In this document: one piece after another, positions 10,317 to 22,338 of the stretch
Layout of the letters: the number at the start of each line of letters is the position of its first letter
How positions within the stretch are numbered: position 1 is the first letter of the stretch
From: Plecoglossus altivelis
Taxonomy: Eukaryota > Chordata > Actinopteri > Osmeriformes > Plecoglossidae
Assembly (NCBI GenBank): GCA_036571765.1
Contig: BROE01000028.1
Span: forward strand, 7,509,491 to 7,573,490
Direction: 5' to 3'
Length of the DNA stretch: 64,000 nt
Notes under the pieces: model-generated
Databases searched by the model: none
What the model was told of the DNA's origin: nothing
What the model saw: only the letters and a program-made list of their open reading frames with translations
Program-made: the position numbers and the translations under genes

Positions 10317-12610
10317 ATCACCCCCAGCTCAACATAAAGCAGACACCTGGCTTCACCTCTGCTGCGGGGAGTCCGTTTGTGGAACAGCTTTTATATATTC
10401 CCCATCATTATTGTTATTATTATTATTATTAAAACTATTCTTATTCATAATAAGTATGTGATTATAATTCCAAAATAAATCATTGTCCTTTCTTTTCATG
10501 GATTTGCTATGTGCCAAATATCTCACACAATTTGGTCTGGTCCTTCTTTGTGTTCTTTTGATTCTTTTCCGCACTGCTTCTGTTTGCCTGTGTCTCGGCC
10601 ACAACCAAGTCATCTGTTATTACTGTAATTAGTTTGCTTTGTGTTCGATACAACGCTGCTTAGAGAGACGCTTTTCAACCAGCCCACCGTGTTCTCTATC
10701 GCTGGCTAATAAACACGTTTGGATCTGACTTCATTCGCTGTTGGAAGAAGCGGACTTTGAACTCTGGGCACTTGTCATTTTCCTCCAAATGACCATGTAT
10801 TTATTGATGCCTTTGGGGTACAGTAGTGTAGACATAGTATGTTGTGTACGGGGGATAATGGATGGGTTAGGGTGTCGTTTAAAGGGTTTGTGCTTTCACT
10901 TTCTCTTTAATGTTTTGAGCTCATTTTAGATGTGACACGAAGGCAACCTTATTGGTTGACTGAATTTATATTCGATGATTTTTTTGGGTGAATTTGGAAG
11001 TGACACACTAATGTTGTGCCCATTGTAATATTCAAGCAGTAGATGAAACTGTATTCATTTGGTGGTTTAGTTGAAGCTCCTCTGTTGAATTTTTGTTCAG
11101 GTTTCTCCGTAGAGAAGCGCCGAAAATAAGTAAGGATAACAGACCTATCAGCTGTAAGATATGAAGTGGGAGAAGTTCTCCAAAAATATTACTCTTGTTT
11201 CCCTGTGGAAGAATCAAGTAATCTTGAAGCACCATTAAAGCCGTTCGCTGTTTGGAACACTATTCTTCATGCGAAGTACTTAGTGGCTAATTCACGCAGA
11301 GTTTTGAGTAAAATGTTCACATTCTGTCTAAATGGTGATAAACGAGGATCATGCAAGTATCGTTCTTATGTCTGGATTTGGTTTGTTTTGGAGAGGGAAA
11401 TTTCAGATCGTATATATGACAGCAAGAATTGCTGCCAAACCCAAGATATTATAATTTGGTTTCTAGTGAATGGAGAATCATGTGTGACCTTGCAAACGTT
11501 ACCTGCAACCAATGACACTGTCACTTGGCTGGCTGTACATCTGGAGAGTAATTGTTTTCTCAAGAAAGAGCACATGTGGTCGGTGTGAACCAACAGCCGC
11601 AAAAGACAGACCGGAATATCAGATTATTATACGGTATTATTATTCATACAACGTATCGTTTGATCAGTTATTTGTCGTTAAGTTTTTTTTCATGAGAGGA
11701 GTTTGATTTGCCTAGTTCGCTGTTCAGATTTTGTTTTTACTTTTTAAAGTTGGTATCAGATCAATTAGGGTCACTTTTATAACTGACTTGAAATTAATGG
11801 AATGATTTCTGTAATAATAACCTCAAATTAAGGGAACTCAAAGCAAATACTGCAGTGATCATGACTTAGCCTTGGTAATACTGTGGGAAATAAGCCAAAG
11901 ACTATTTCAATATGTTTGTTTCATAGAATTCACTAACAGTTGGGGAAGTCTGTTGTTTTTAAAAGATTCAAAATATCGTGGCTTCAGTTAGATGTATTCA
12001 GTGCAGTGAACGCTATAATCTGTCATTTTTGAAAGTGCTTGGAAACTGAGTGTTGATGGTCAGATTTTTGTCGGAGTTCGTGTCACTTGTTCAACCTTCT
12101 CCATTGCACATAAACTGCAGACTTTCTCAATGGCAAAGGCTGCTTACGTTCGATAGCATTTTCCATACACAAGATATGAGAATATCAAACTCATAGATTT
12201 GCACTCGCATCCAAATTCTCTCCGAGAGCACAGGAGGTCCATTTTTGTCCCCAAACTGTGACGAACACGCCCTCATGCAGAGTGACAACACGCACAAGTC
12301 CAAATGGATTTGATTTACTTTACCCCATTTCGGTTTTGACAGCCGTGCAGTAAATCCTGTTTGCCTGATCTGTGTTTTCATATTTTGAAAATTGTGTGTA
12401 ACATGCCTTTAAGTGGTTTGTAAGTGCAAGTGTTGAGTTAGTTCTCCTCGACAGTGCTCTCCTAGTTTGACCAGTACTGGTCTTTCAACCCTGACATCCA
12501 CAATACAATTTCAACCCCCAGTGCTATTTTCATATATGTGGTTCCTTTTCTATCTCAAATGTACATGACAGCAGTATTAAAGCAAATGTTAAATAAAGTT
12601 TTTTTTTTCT
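8368..12610 (+). other. gabrg3: Probable gabrg3 3' UTR with alternative poly(A) sites
   Basis: No exon-like coding sequence follows the stop. AATAAA hexamers lie at 9533-9538, 10708-10713 and 12592-12597. The last is preceded by ATTAAA (12576-12581) and followed at once by a T-rich element, which makes it the best distal site. That implies a 3' UTR of up to about 4.2 kb. A 140-codon open frame at 11166-11588 has no recognisable similarity and is taken as chance. The true end needs transcript data. Confidence 0.55.
10105..10318. repeat. (CA)n microsatellite with C-runs
   Basis: About 210 bases of (CA)n interrupted by C8-C10 runs and cag units. A short (TTA)n tract follows at about 10407-10430. 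It is low complexity in all frames and lies in the presumed gabrg3 3' UTR. Confidence 0.95.
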
Positions 12611-12613
12611 TTA
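12576..12613 (+). terminator. gabrg3: Candidate distal poly(A) signal of gabrg3
   Basis: ATTAAA (12576-12581) and AATAAA (12592-12597) lie 10 bases apart. A gtttttttttt-type downstream U-rich element follows immediately. Of the candidates after the stop codon this is the best formed. Cleavage would fall near 12610-12620. Confidence 0.45.
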
Positions 12614-13367
12614 AAATATGCCATTATGTCATCAGTCTCGCACTTCAGAAATGTCAGCTTGGTCACAGCATTAGTTCACCAACAGCTCTTAGCTGAAGTC
12701 TCAACTGCAAGACAATGAAAGGTTTTTCATAAGTAGGATTAAATGCTTTGATTATGTAAAGTGTTTAATTGCATTCTATTACTATATACTGACACTCTCC
12801 CTTACATACTAGCAAAGCCAAAGGTTCCCTACATGAATACCATTAGCTGGTACGTTTATACTGTACAGTATAAGCTGGAAAGACCTTGGTGCTTTCATGA
12901 TAACATGAGAATGATATCAGACTAGTGGGTCCAATTCTGGAAGGAAACACACAGACGAATGCCTGCAATAAAGAGCAAAAGAAACCATCCTTGATCTCAA
13001 ATTCAGTTGGAACATGTTGAAAATGCAATCAACTGGCTGAATGGAAAATGATTGGTTCCTCCGGACAGTTGTCTCTGTAGGCAAGAAGCTGTTGATGTCG
13101 TTTACGTTGTTCTGTATTTCGTCCTCTCACTCCTAACAAGACCACAGATTCATCAAGTCTGAATGACTCGTCATCATGACACCTGTTTCGCTGTCTCTTT
13201 CCTCTCTCTCTTCTTTTTCTCCCTCCGCTCTCTCGCTCTCTCGCCCCGTCTCACCGTCAGATTCTCTCTCCCTCTCTCCTCCTCCCTCCGTATCTCTCCT
13301 CTCTCATCGATCCGCGTTGCCAGTCTTGTTTCTCCTGCATGCATGTTTGCCACAACTTGTTGGAGCG

Positions 13368-13381
13368 GTTGCTATGGCAAC
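13368..13381. promoter_or_regulatory. Perfect X-box palindrome GTTGCTATGGCAAC
   Basis: A 14-bp inverted repeat (GTTGC, TATG, GCAAC) that fits the RFX-factor X-box consensus very well. A mildly CpG-containing segment and an attcatatgac element (about 13439) lie nearby. It is a candidate regulatory site. No promoter or exon could be tied to it. Confidence 0.4.
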
Positions 13382-14763
13382 CGTGCTCACCAAGCACACG
13401 GAGTGTAGCCGAATGTGATGTGTTGTGCAGCTCGATTATTCATATGACCCACTTTTCTCTCCACCTCCATGACATATAGTACTTCCAAAGTAGAACTTGA
13501 AAAGTCCTACAAGTGTGCCACAAAGTTGAGGTCCTCATCCGCCAAAAAAAAGATTTCACAGACTTGAATGGAGTTTTTTTTTTAAAAACATTTTTGGGAC
13601 TTTCTTATTGTTATAGGGATTGTATGTATGAAGAGAGTGAATGTAGGGGAGAGAACGAGGATGACAGGCAGGAAATGGGCGTGGTCAACTCCAGGTTGCT
13701 GAGGTGAAGCCTGAGCTACGTGGATCCTTGGTCCGAGCCTTCTTAAGTCTTCAGGAAAGAGAAGCAGATCCTCAACAAGACAGCTTTTGTAAAGTAACTT
13801 CCTGAACTCAAGCCTTTATTTTCACTGTCGCAAGCCAGAACATCCGGCTAGAAACGAAAAGCGCAAAACAAATCTACATTCATTATTCATGCAGGGGTAC
13901 TTAAAATGAAGGATTCGTGCATGTGCAAAAGCCCATGACCGAAGTACAACAGACATTGATGGCCTTTGTGTTGTCAAATACATCATTACAGTTGAATGTT
14001 TCTATGGATTGATGAAGCTAGATTCAACTAAGGCTTCCTCTGTGGGAATGATCACATGAACCAGATTCATGTTCTCATTCTTTCATGTTTTCACAAAATA
14101 ACTGCCCTACAGAAGACTTAGCAGGTAAGAAGAGAAATGCATTGTGGGGGCGATCTGTCTCTTTCACAGAGGCTCTTCAGAGAGCTGTGCAGCCAGAATG
14201 GACTAATGTGTGTTATAAAGATCGTGATTTAAAGAGGTTCCATCATAATATACTCCATATACTTTCAATGCAATAAAAGTTTCAAGGATTCAACAGCATG
14301 TGTGGTCGGAGATGGAAAAACAAACTAATTGAAAAAAGCACGATGGCCATGATAGAAACGGACGACCTTCGGAGACAGACTAGCTGCTGCTGTAGTAGAT
14401 CTATTGTTCTGCAATACTGTACTCATTTTACAGACGTCTCCACCTTGTTACCCATTTTGTTCCTTCATTTCAGAACCGAGATGAAAGGAACTGTAGTCCT
14501 CTACTCGTGTATACGATCCAAAAAAAAATCTCCAGGTTATTTTCTGTTTTCTTGAGAGCTCTGAGATCTATTTAGCCTGCCAGTGGGTTCGTGTTTTCCA
14601 CAAGTGCACTCCGTCCTTCAGGAAGATTGTTCTGTGATGACACCAAAGTGAATGGGGACACGCAATACTTTCATTCCAAAATGAACAGCGCCATACAGAG
14701 CAGAGACATGAAGTATTGTCGAAAAGTTTACAGTACATCTCACGTGACACAACGTTAGTCTAA

Positions 14764-15276
14764 CGACGGGGGTAGTCCTCATTTTCTAGGAAATGAAAAC
14801 GCCACAGTATAGCATGACAAGAAATGAAAATGCGAAAATCATTCCTGCAGGTGAAATCACATCAATAGATGACACATTTAAGCCATTCGACACGAATTTC
14901 GAGTTCGCCGCAATATGGTCCGCTTGACACCTCGCTTCCTCTCGATCCGTTTGGTGGTTTCGTTCAGGATCTATATCAGGTGTGATGCCTGCAGATCCAC
15001 GCAGAACCACCGCTACACTGCTGATTTCTCCATCCGTGAGCTGTCAAGATTCATCAGTGCAGACGTCCAGGTAGCACTGTCAGCATTAACTGGGAACAAT
15101 ACCCTGAGAAAGTTCTTCAAAAGGGTGGCGTGGATTTTGAACCGCTCCTCTTCATCGTCCTCAGTGACGGAAAGCTTCGCCACGCTGTCAGCAGTGGGCC
15201 TCTGAAACGACGAACGTGTTACGACTGAAAAAGCGCTTAAACATGAACCAATTCTTTCAACAGGCTTTAAAAGCAT
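14764..15276 (-). other. Unexplained open region, possible exon or gene relic
   Basis: On the - strand an acceptor-like cgtttcag is followed from 15201 downward by a protein-like frame: RPTADSVAKLSVTEDDEEER, then FKIHATLLKNFLRVLF, ending at a TAG at 15013-15015. A second - frame overlaps its end and runs on to about 14786. It reads DPERNHQTDREEAR and then a hydrophobic tail (GMIFAFSFLVMLYCGVF). The two frames together could be one coding segment with a frameshift, or two chance frames. The opposite strand is also open (14915-15205). I do not recognise a family. Confidence 0.2.
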
Positions 15277-16593
15277 CAGAATTGCTTAAGGCCCAAACTA
15301 AGTGAGACAACGTATGAGGAAGATTTACAGTCAAGACTAAAGCCCTTGCCTGTCATGTTGCTGTTTGAAATACTGGTATTTTGGGAGACTTATGTTATTA
15401 AATAGGATTTTAGTCTCAAATTGTCTTGTGAAGCGCTAGGCCTTCCTGTTCAGACACTCTCAGTAGCCTATCACGTTAGTTCGTGGGCGTGTCTGATTAA
15501 CAAACAGTTGGAGAATATTGTGCTTGAGTGAGAACGAATTATCACGGCAAGAATGTCCAAATTCGTGTAAATAACTGATTTAAAACGGATTGTTTTCATA
15601 GTAAAAACGTAAAACGGGCACGCAGAAAGTATGATAGATAGTTGCTGAAGTTTGTGGAGTGAGTTTCTGTAGCTGTTTGCGCGAGGGATAGTTTTGGGGC
15701 CTACTTTGGGGCAGCGTTAACGACGGCGGCCTTGTTTTCAAATGGCCATGGACAGAGAAGATGGGACTCAGTTTCAGATGTACTTTCCAGCAGTTAAACT
15801 GCAGTTTGGAGCTTACTGAATTCACATAAAGACTCTGCTCTGCCCAGACGACATCGCACCAGAGACTCGTGTCATCACAACAGGTAAGTTACCTCTAATT
15901 GCAGAGCCTGAGCAATTGTTTGTTTGTTTTTTTTAAACTGGAGGAACCTGTGTTTCATGTCGTCTAGTTATAGAAAGAATTGCAATTGTGTGAAGTGATT
16001 TTGATGACTTGGCTTGTGAAAGTAGGGTTACTCTATGTTAGGCTACTGAAGCGTGTCAGGAGGTGAACATGTTAGGGACGAGAGAGTCGCGAGCGAATCC
16101 AAGTAGTGTTAGTGATTTGCACGCGCTAAAACGATCAAAACCGCGTGGTAAAAAAGTCGCTGCTCGTCGATACAATTAACCAACATTTTCGAGCGAACCA
16201 TTCCAAAGAAAAAGAAGCAAAAAGGTACACTCATTGAAACAAATACCCTTAGTTATTTCATTCGTTATTTCATTCGTTATTTCACGTGTATGCCACCTAG
16301 GGCAGGGAAGAGGCGTGTCACCTATGTTATGTAATGTTGGACGCAGTGTTTTTGCTGGGATAAACTTTCAGAATGCATCCATCTTACACTATAGATTTCG
16401 GGTCAGCATTTCGGGTCAATATTTTCTTAATGCCCTCTTTGCCAAGTCTTATAGACCCTAGTGTTCAAGATGAATGTACAGAATGCTATATTTAAAACAT
16501 ACTAGCACATACGATAACATAAGTACATACACCATATTGGTGCAGATCATTTTATCGACTCGGTCGTCCATGATGAAATAGTATTACTATTAA

Positions 16594-16872
16594 CTAAGTA
16601 TTAACTCTCCAGTAAAGACCTCCCCCCCCCCCCTGAAAGCATTCACGAACTTCACTTCGATACCAAATGCCATTGGTCGAAATGATATCATGTATCTTGA
16701 TACTTCCATCAGAATTCCTCATAGTTTCGAATTGCACAGATCCATTAAGCACAGAGAATGACTGGTTCGGTTTTACTACGGAGAATAAGGCACTTTCAGT
16801 GATATTTATTGGCCGAGTCATTTCAGCTTTCTCCCCCTGAGTGTCACACCTGTTTTGCGCGGTCACCCACAA
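16594..16872 (-). other. Unrecognised 92-codon open frame
   Basis: A - strand frame with fairly even, protein-like composition (for example MTRPINITESALFSVVKPNQ) that ends in a glycine run made by a C-homopolymer on the + strand (16620-16633). There is no known domain, splice context or family similarity. Chance is the default reading. Confidence 0.12.
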
Positions 16873-19800
16873 AATCTAATCCACTCTTGATAGCTGGAAA
16901 AAATCGCTCCACTTCACTTTAGACAGACTCATTCGTGTTTAAGTTGACTTGAGAAAAGCAACGACGGATGGACAATGACTCAGAGCTCCAGACAAAATCA
17001 CAGATTCAACCCTCGGAATATATAGCCTACGTCTTTGTGTGCGCGATCTCTTGATAGGAAATCCAATTAAGACCAGGCTACACCAGTCTCATTTCACATT
17101 TATGCAATCATCTTGTACATGTTCATAAACAATGAGCCTTTGTAGGTGGGTCGTGTTTTTCCTCGTTCTCGTATGCAAATGCACTCTTATTGTGAAAGGA
17201 AAGTGCGACAAAGAGTCGTTAGATCACGTCGGATCCGAACTTCTAACACGTTGGAGTTCTCTGTAGAACTGGCCCTTTACAATGTCTTATCCGTTACCTG
17301 GAGAACAGAATGAGAGAGACTTGATAGGTTTGTTTTTGATTGATAGACAGTGACAGGTAATTATTCCCCGTCACCTGCGCCTTGAAGGGGCGTACGGTAG
17401 CATAAGTAGCGCCTTTCGTACTTAGAAGGGGCTGATGCCCTAGGAGACGGAGCTCTGTAGACGATCCAGGGTTTCAACTCTCCAGTTGACATATACTCTG
17501 CTGTGACAAAAAAACCCAACAACAATAAAACATCCATATGGTGACCCATCAGTAAGAAAAGGTCACAAACCTCCAGCAACTACATAAATATATAAATAAA
17601 TGGCTTTTATGGAACCCATAGACCACCAGACTCGGCCGGGTCTAACAAGTTTGCCATAGACGACCGCATCCCTGCCGCGTTCTTGAGTTTAGGAGCGTCT
17701 CATGTTCTTTTACAGAGCATCTTTGTGGGTTTAAAACACGTTCAGCGAATGAGGGAGGTTACATACAAAAGCTACAGACTAACACCAAGAGTAATAATGT
17801 CGTTAAAGACAATTGTCATATTCATGAAAAAGTCGAATAACAAACCAATAGACATACTAAACCAACCTGTTGTTTTTGTCTAGTTGGTTTCAGCCAGGGG
17901 CATAAGCCACCCAAAATGGCCTTTTTGGAATCTTGTTCTTTTGAAGCCTCTTGCCTTTTAAGGGAATGTGATTCATCTTTGATTTGTGGGAGTAACATTC
18001 CAAGTGATGATGTCCACAGTAGAATCTAACCATCTAACACGCTGTAATGGAAAGGAGGGGAGTGGAGATTCCTCATAAGATATAATGCAGAACCTGTTTT
18101 AATGGGACCCTCCGTTCACGTGAACATGAGACAGGTCAACCTTCTTCCTGTCAGTAAGATGATAAGATAAGATAAAGCTTTTTTTTAGAAACTATTTTCA
18201 AGGGAAAACAATAAACCATTTCTATGATCCCATGATTAATCTACTGTACCGAAAGCATTATTTCAAAATGTCTATATTGGTGGGAATCGAAAAGGGAGAC
18301 TTTGTCCCAATAGAATCCCCCCAAATATGGAGAAGACTTAAATCTGAATCTGGCTTTTCCAGGCAAATCTTTAAGACAAGCATGATGCAAGACCACTGGC
18401 AAGCTCCCCAGACAGATGCCTTGTCTCATTCATCATATTTATTTGTACCCCAGTATGGCAAACTGACAAAACAAAACGTATGAGAGCATCTTTTTGCATG
18501 AGTGACACAGTTGTTCTTTGCCAAATGGTAAATGTCAGTGTTACAAGAGGCTGTGAGGAAAGAAGCCCCCCCTGACAATTCGTGCCTCCGCAGCTAAGGC
18601 AGATTCAGCTTCCAAGGCTCGACTCACAGAGAATGAAAACAGATTTAATTGTAAATGGATTACTAGTATCACTGTGCGTCTCTGATTTGTCATGGTCGTT
18701 CGGCCACGCGACGTTTTCTATCGGGTCGTTTATAAAAACAGATAGAGCCGAAAAGAGAAAACGGTACGTTCCACGGGGGTTAAGGGAATGGTTGCAAAAA
18801 TCTATTATGAACACATTTTCTGGTCTTAAACTATTGGCTATCGTTAAATGGGACCCCAGTCAAGGATCCTGATTCCTGCCTTGGACCTGGTCTTCGTTTC
18901 CTCTCCTTTCAGCCTCCCCTCAGCAACATCAGCCAGCACCTGACACACGGTTGCTGTAGCCATGGAGACAATCAGTTCGGTGCGCATGCAGATAAAGCTC
19001 CTTACCCACAAGCTCACCTTGCTCTCTCTGCATAGACTCCTGCATTCCATAGTGCAGCATTCAGGCCAGCCGGAATGTTCCGCACTCCATATCAAAGTTT
19101 TCATTATGAAATCCACCTCCGATGTGATTTGTGAAAGCTGGGTCAGTGAGCGAGGTAAAGATGAACACAGGGAGACCGTACTATTTAGTCTCTCAAACGG
19201 AAAAAGCAGGTTTATTTACTTGCCTTTCTAGTGAATCCATTTAAGCTCTGGACTCCTCTTCCTAATTACAGAGGGCAGAATGCATTTAATCCCCTTTTAA
19301 TGAAGAGAGGCATTACTGGGATGTGGGGGGGGGGAGTAGAACATAGAACAGCAGACATGGCCTCTAGGCTAATAAAATAAGAATAAAATAAAAAACACAT
19401 GCAAATAATCCCTGTTGATTCCAGCTCTAGCAGTAACACTTGTTTATGACCGTGTGGACAGAAGACAATCTGTCAGACGAACAAACTGTTGTTTCGTCTC
19501 CTTTGCTCACGTTCCTTCGGAAGGTTCCTGCAGGTTAGTCGAACGTTGCGCTTTACGAAGAGGAGTCTTGGCGTAGCCTGCAGGAGAGACTTGTTGCTTG
19601 GTCTGGTAGTTAGCTTCAGGAAGAACCACAGGGATGTTTGTCAGCAGTGGAGGCTGTATTCACACTAGGCAGAGACAGACGACCCCCGCCCACCCTGCTT
19701 CAGGCTAACGAGATAAACACACAAGATGCAGGTGGATGGAGGGCCTTGATAACAGTCACTTTGCAAGAGCCAGAAGTTAATCAGAACTAGCAGCCTGAAC

Positions 19801-20047
19801 ATTTCCTGGGTCCTTATATGTAATTTGCATGTTGTTTACTTCATTGAGCAATGAAACACCAGGCGCAAACAGCATGACGTTGACATGACATCAATGATTG
19901 GACAGTGAACTAAAGAGTGGATCGAACATGGGCATAGGTTTGTTTTCAAATATACTTCTTAATCTTGATAACAAATGATGGGACATGTTTGCTACTTTCA
20001 TACATTTGACACCCGGAGTTTACCTAGAAACAAGATATAGGCAACAG

Positions 20048-20211
20048 GATACAGGCTTACAGCAGCAGACTGTAGACCTGACTTCTCAGATACAGGCTTA
20101 CAGCAACAGGCTGTAGACCTGACTTCTCAGATACAGGCTTACAGCAACAGGCTGTAGACCTGACTTCTCAGATACAGGCTTACAGCAACAGGCCACAGAC
20201 CTGACTTCAGA
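20048..20211. repeat. 41-bp minisatellite, four copies
   Basis: The unit begins gatacaggcttacagcaaca and repeats with a 41-bp period at 20048, 20089, 20130 and 20171. The last copy is diverged at its end (ggccacagacctgacttca). Copies are otherwise nearly identical, indicating recent or homogenised expansion. Confidence 0.9.
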
Positions 20212-20487
20212 CATAGCTGGTCCAGGTTCTCCTGCCCAAGGTGCTGCTCCACTTCTGTGGACAGCAGGGGGGGTGCAACAGCGATCGAAACCAACTCGCC
20301 TTATGTACGTCGTCTCTAACCAGTCACTACCCTCGGGCGCGGAGAGTGTAAGCAGGACCTTGTCTGTTTCACAGTCGCGGCTGGTGAGGATCTGTTGGGC
20401 GCAAGGCTGCATTAGCAGAAACCTCCTAAAGGAAACTGACAGCTACCGCAACACCACCAGCACCGTCACAGAGATGAGCATCCCTTC

Positions 20488-20520
20488 GCCTCCCTCCCTC
20501 CCTCCCTCCCTCCCTCCACT
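20488..20520. repeat. (CCTC)n microsatellite
   Basis: About eight tandem cctc units. Confidence 0.85.
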
Positions 20521-21244
20521 CTCCGCTCAGGGCAGCACGGCGCATGTGAGAGGAGACTGAACCACAACTTCACTGGATAATCAGGTCTGGGAAAACGTGG
20601 CCTTGTTCTAAGCAGACTGTGAAAAAAGAAAAGAAAGGGGGGGGGAGGGAGTGACTACTAGACACAGTTTAGTTCCTGTTGGGTGTGCAGAGGCTCTGGG
20701 GGCACTAGGGGTACCGGAGAGGAACAGAACTGTCCAGAGCACATGCCTCAGACAGGTCTCTCCTCCGCTCATCGCTCCACAAACCAGCCCTCTCGGGTTT
20801 GGCTAAAGATCCGAGTTCACCGAACCGAGCTCCTATAGTCGAACCCAGTCCACCCATCGAACCTCCACCAGCGCCTCTCCCTAAAGACTTCAAGTGAACG
20901 AGCAATCACGAAGCAGGATCCAAACACTTGAGTCGCAGAGTCTAATCGATCACAAAGCAATCCTTTGCGACTTCGATCGGAACACGCGATTCTTTTCCAG
21001 ATATCAATCAGACCCGTTTCACAACTTGGTTGTGTAGTTTGCACAGTACCGTGGAGTTGATATCGTGAAACGGATTGATCCTTGATACTGTCACTGTTAC
21101 TGGTTCCAATCTTGTCGCCGTGTCGACAGTAGGACTAGAGTAAATGGTAAGGTGACAACATGAAGTTAGCCTGACCTGAAAGTTGAATTACCGGACCAAA
21201 GGAACCGATCCAAATCAGAGAACTAACATCTAACAGTGTGATGA

Positions 21245-22250
21245 AGCATTTATTGTTTCGTGTTGATCATCGCTGTTACATAGCTATCATTGTGAACACA
21301 GAGGCAAACTTCCTGTGTGAACTGAAACCCAGTTATTTATAAAATGATCAGGTAAGATTAGATTATAGTTGTTGTTTTTTAACTACGCTATGGGCACTCG
21401 CTATACTTCCGGAGCCTGGGCAATGTACTGGAGGTCATTCAAGGAGCCAGGCACCATGTTATTATGTTGTTAAACTGTTAGCAGGCTATATCACGAGGCC
21501 AAGGACACTAAATCATTTCACTTAAATAGGTTTAGATAAGATGATATACAGTACATCATTGTTTGAAAAGTGTTCATGTGGATTTGTATTCACATCACTT
21601 TCATAGCTTGTCATTTGATTGACAGGTAATTGGGGCAACTGGTGAACAATAAATACTTATTAGGCTCCATATGCTGTAGTAAACATCCCTTTTGTTAGAT
21701 ATCAGGGCATCTTCATGTCATATAATTCACTCAGTAATGAAGCTTTTATTATATGCAGATTGTATTCTAATGTCAGACAACTTATGTTATTCGGTGTTAA
21801 AAACACAAATTGGATGGTTGTTTTGAAGTTAAGATGATTCCGATGTGATGAATTATGCTAACAGACTTTAGAAAACAGCAGTCGTACAGGATGTAGTTTG
21901 TCGTTACAGGAATTGGACAGTCTTAACAGAAAGTGGTTAGTCAAAACAGCAAGTATTCAGTCTTAACCAGTAGTTTTCAGTCTTGGAAGCAGGAACAGGA
22001 AGTAGCACCAGTGGAGAGTTCTGTAGACAGGCGTCGGGCTCCTGCAGTAGAAGGTGATGCTTCCACCGCTGGGCTGCAGCTCTGCAGACCTGCGACCTCC
22101 ACGATGTCCCCTCAGCATTGCTGCCACATCCCACAGGAGCTGCAGCTGTGCATCCAGGAAGTAGCACTTCATCACTCGGCTGAAACCCAGTCCCTCTCGC
22201 ACACACACACAGGAATCAGTGTCTTTTTGGTTTTGGCTTGCAGGTATGAT
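21245..22250 (-). other. oca2: Probable oca2 3' UTR with poly(A) signals
   Basis: Downstream of the oca2 stop on the - strand. AATAAA hexamers (read as tttatt on +) lie at 21745-21750 and 21249-21254, about 0.5 and 1.0 kb after the stop codon. Which one is used, if either, cannot be told from sequence. The AT-rich composition is typical of a 3' UTR. Confidence 0.5.
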
Positions 22251-22338
22251 CTAGAGGTTCCAGCCCAGTCCAATGTGTGTGGCCAGCAGGTAGCACATGC
22301 CAATGGTGCATGTCATGAGCATCATGGGAAATCCTAGC
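22251..22338 (-). CDS. oca2: oca2 exon 24 (C-terminus and stop)
   Basis: Acceptor ttcccag at 22339-22340. 88 bp; the first base completes an Arg codon from exon 23. It encodes the last transmembrane helix, LGFPMMLMTCTIGMCYLL, and ends HIGLGWNL then TAG (22251-22253). The human protein ends one residue earlier (..GWN), so this copy has one extra Leu. This is the exon deleted in one cavefish oca2 null allele (established knowledge); here it is intact. Confidence 0.97.

Larger units (their letters stand above)
12620..21244. other. Intergenic region between convergent gabrg3 and oca2
   Basis: About 8.6 kb without a recognisable gene. Contents: a CT-rich patch (13195-13310), an X-box palindrome (13368-13381), a further AATAAA on + (14272-14277), an open region on - near 14.8-15.3 kb, another at 16.6-16.9 kb, a C-run at 16620-16633, a 41-bp minisatellite (20048-20211) and a (CCTC)n tract (about 20490-20520). 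In mammals nothing protein-coding separates GABRG3 from OCA2. Confidence 0.6.

Noticed and set aside
11166..11588. 140-codon + strand open frame
   Set aside because: It lies in the presumed gabrg3 3' UTR, has no recognisable domain or splice signals, and its composition fits chance in AT-rich DNA.
15882..15890. Strong donor-like acaacaggtaagtt on +, hinting at a 5' non-coding exon
   Set aside because: No matching acceptor, promoter or coding continuation could be supported; an isolated gtaagt is common by chance.
20048..20211. Four regularly spaced repeats that might suggest a CRISPR array
   Set aside because: Copies are head-to-tail 41-bp units with no unique spacers, in vertebrate DNA with no cas genes.
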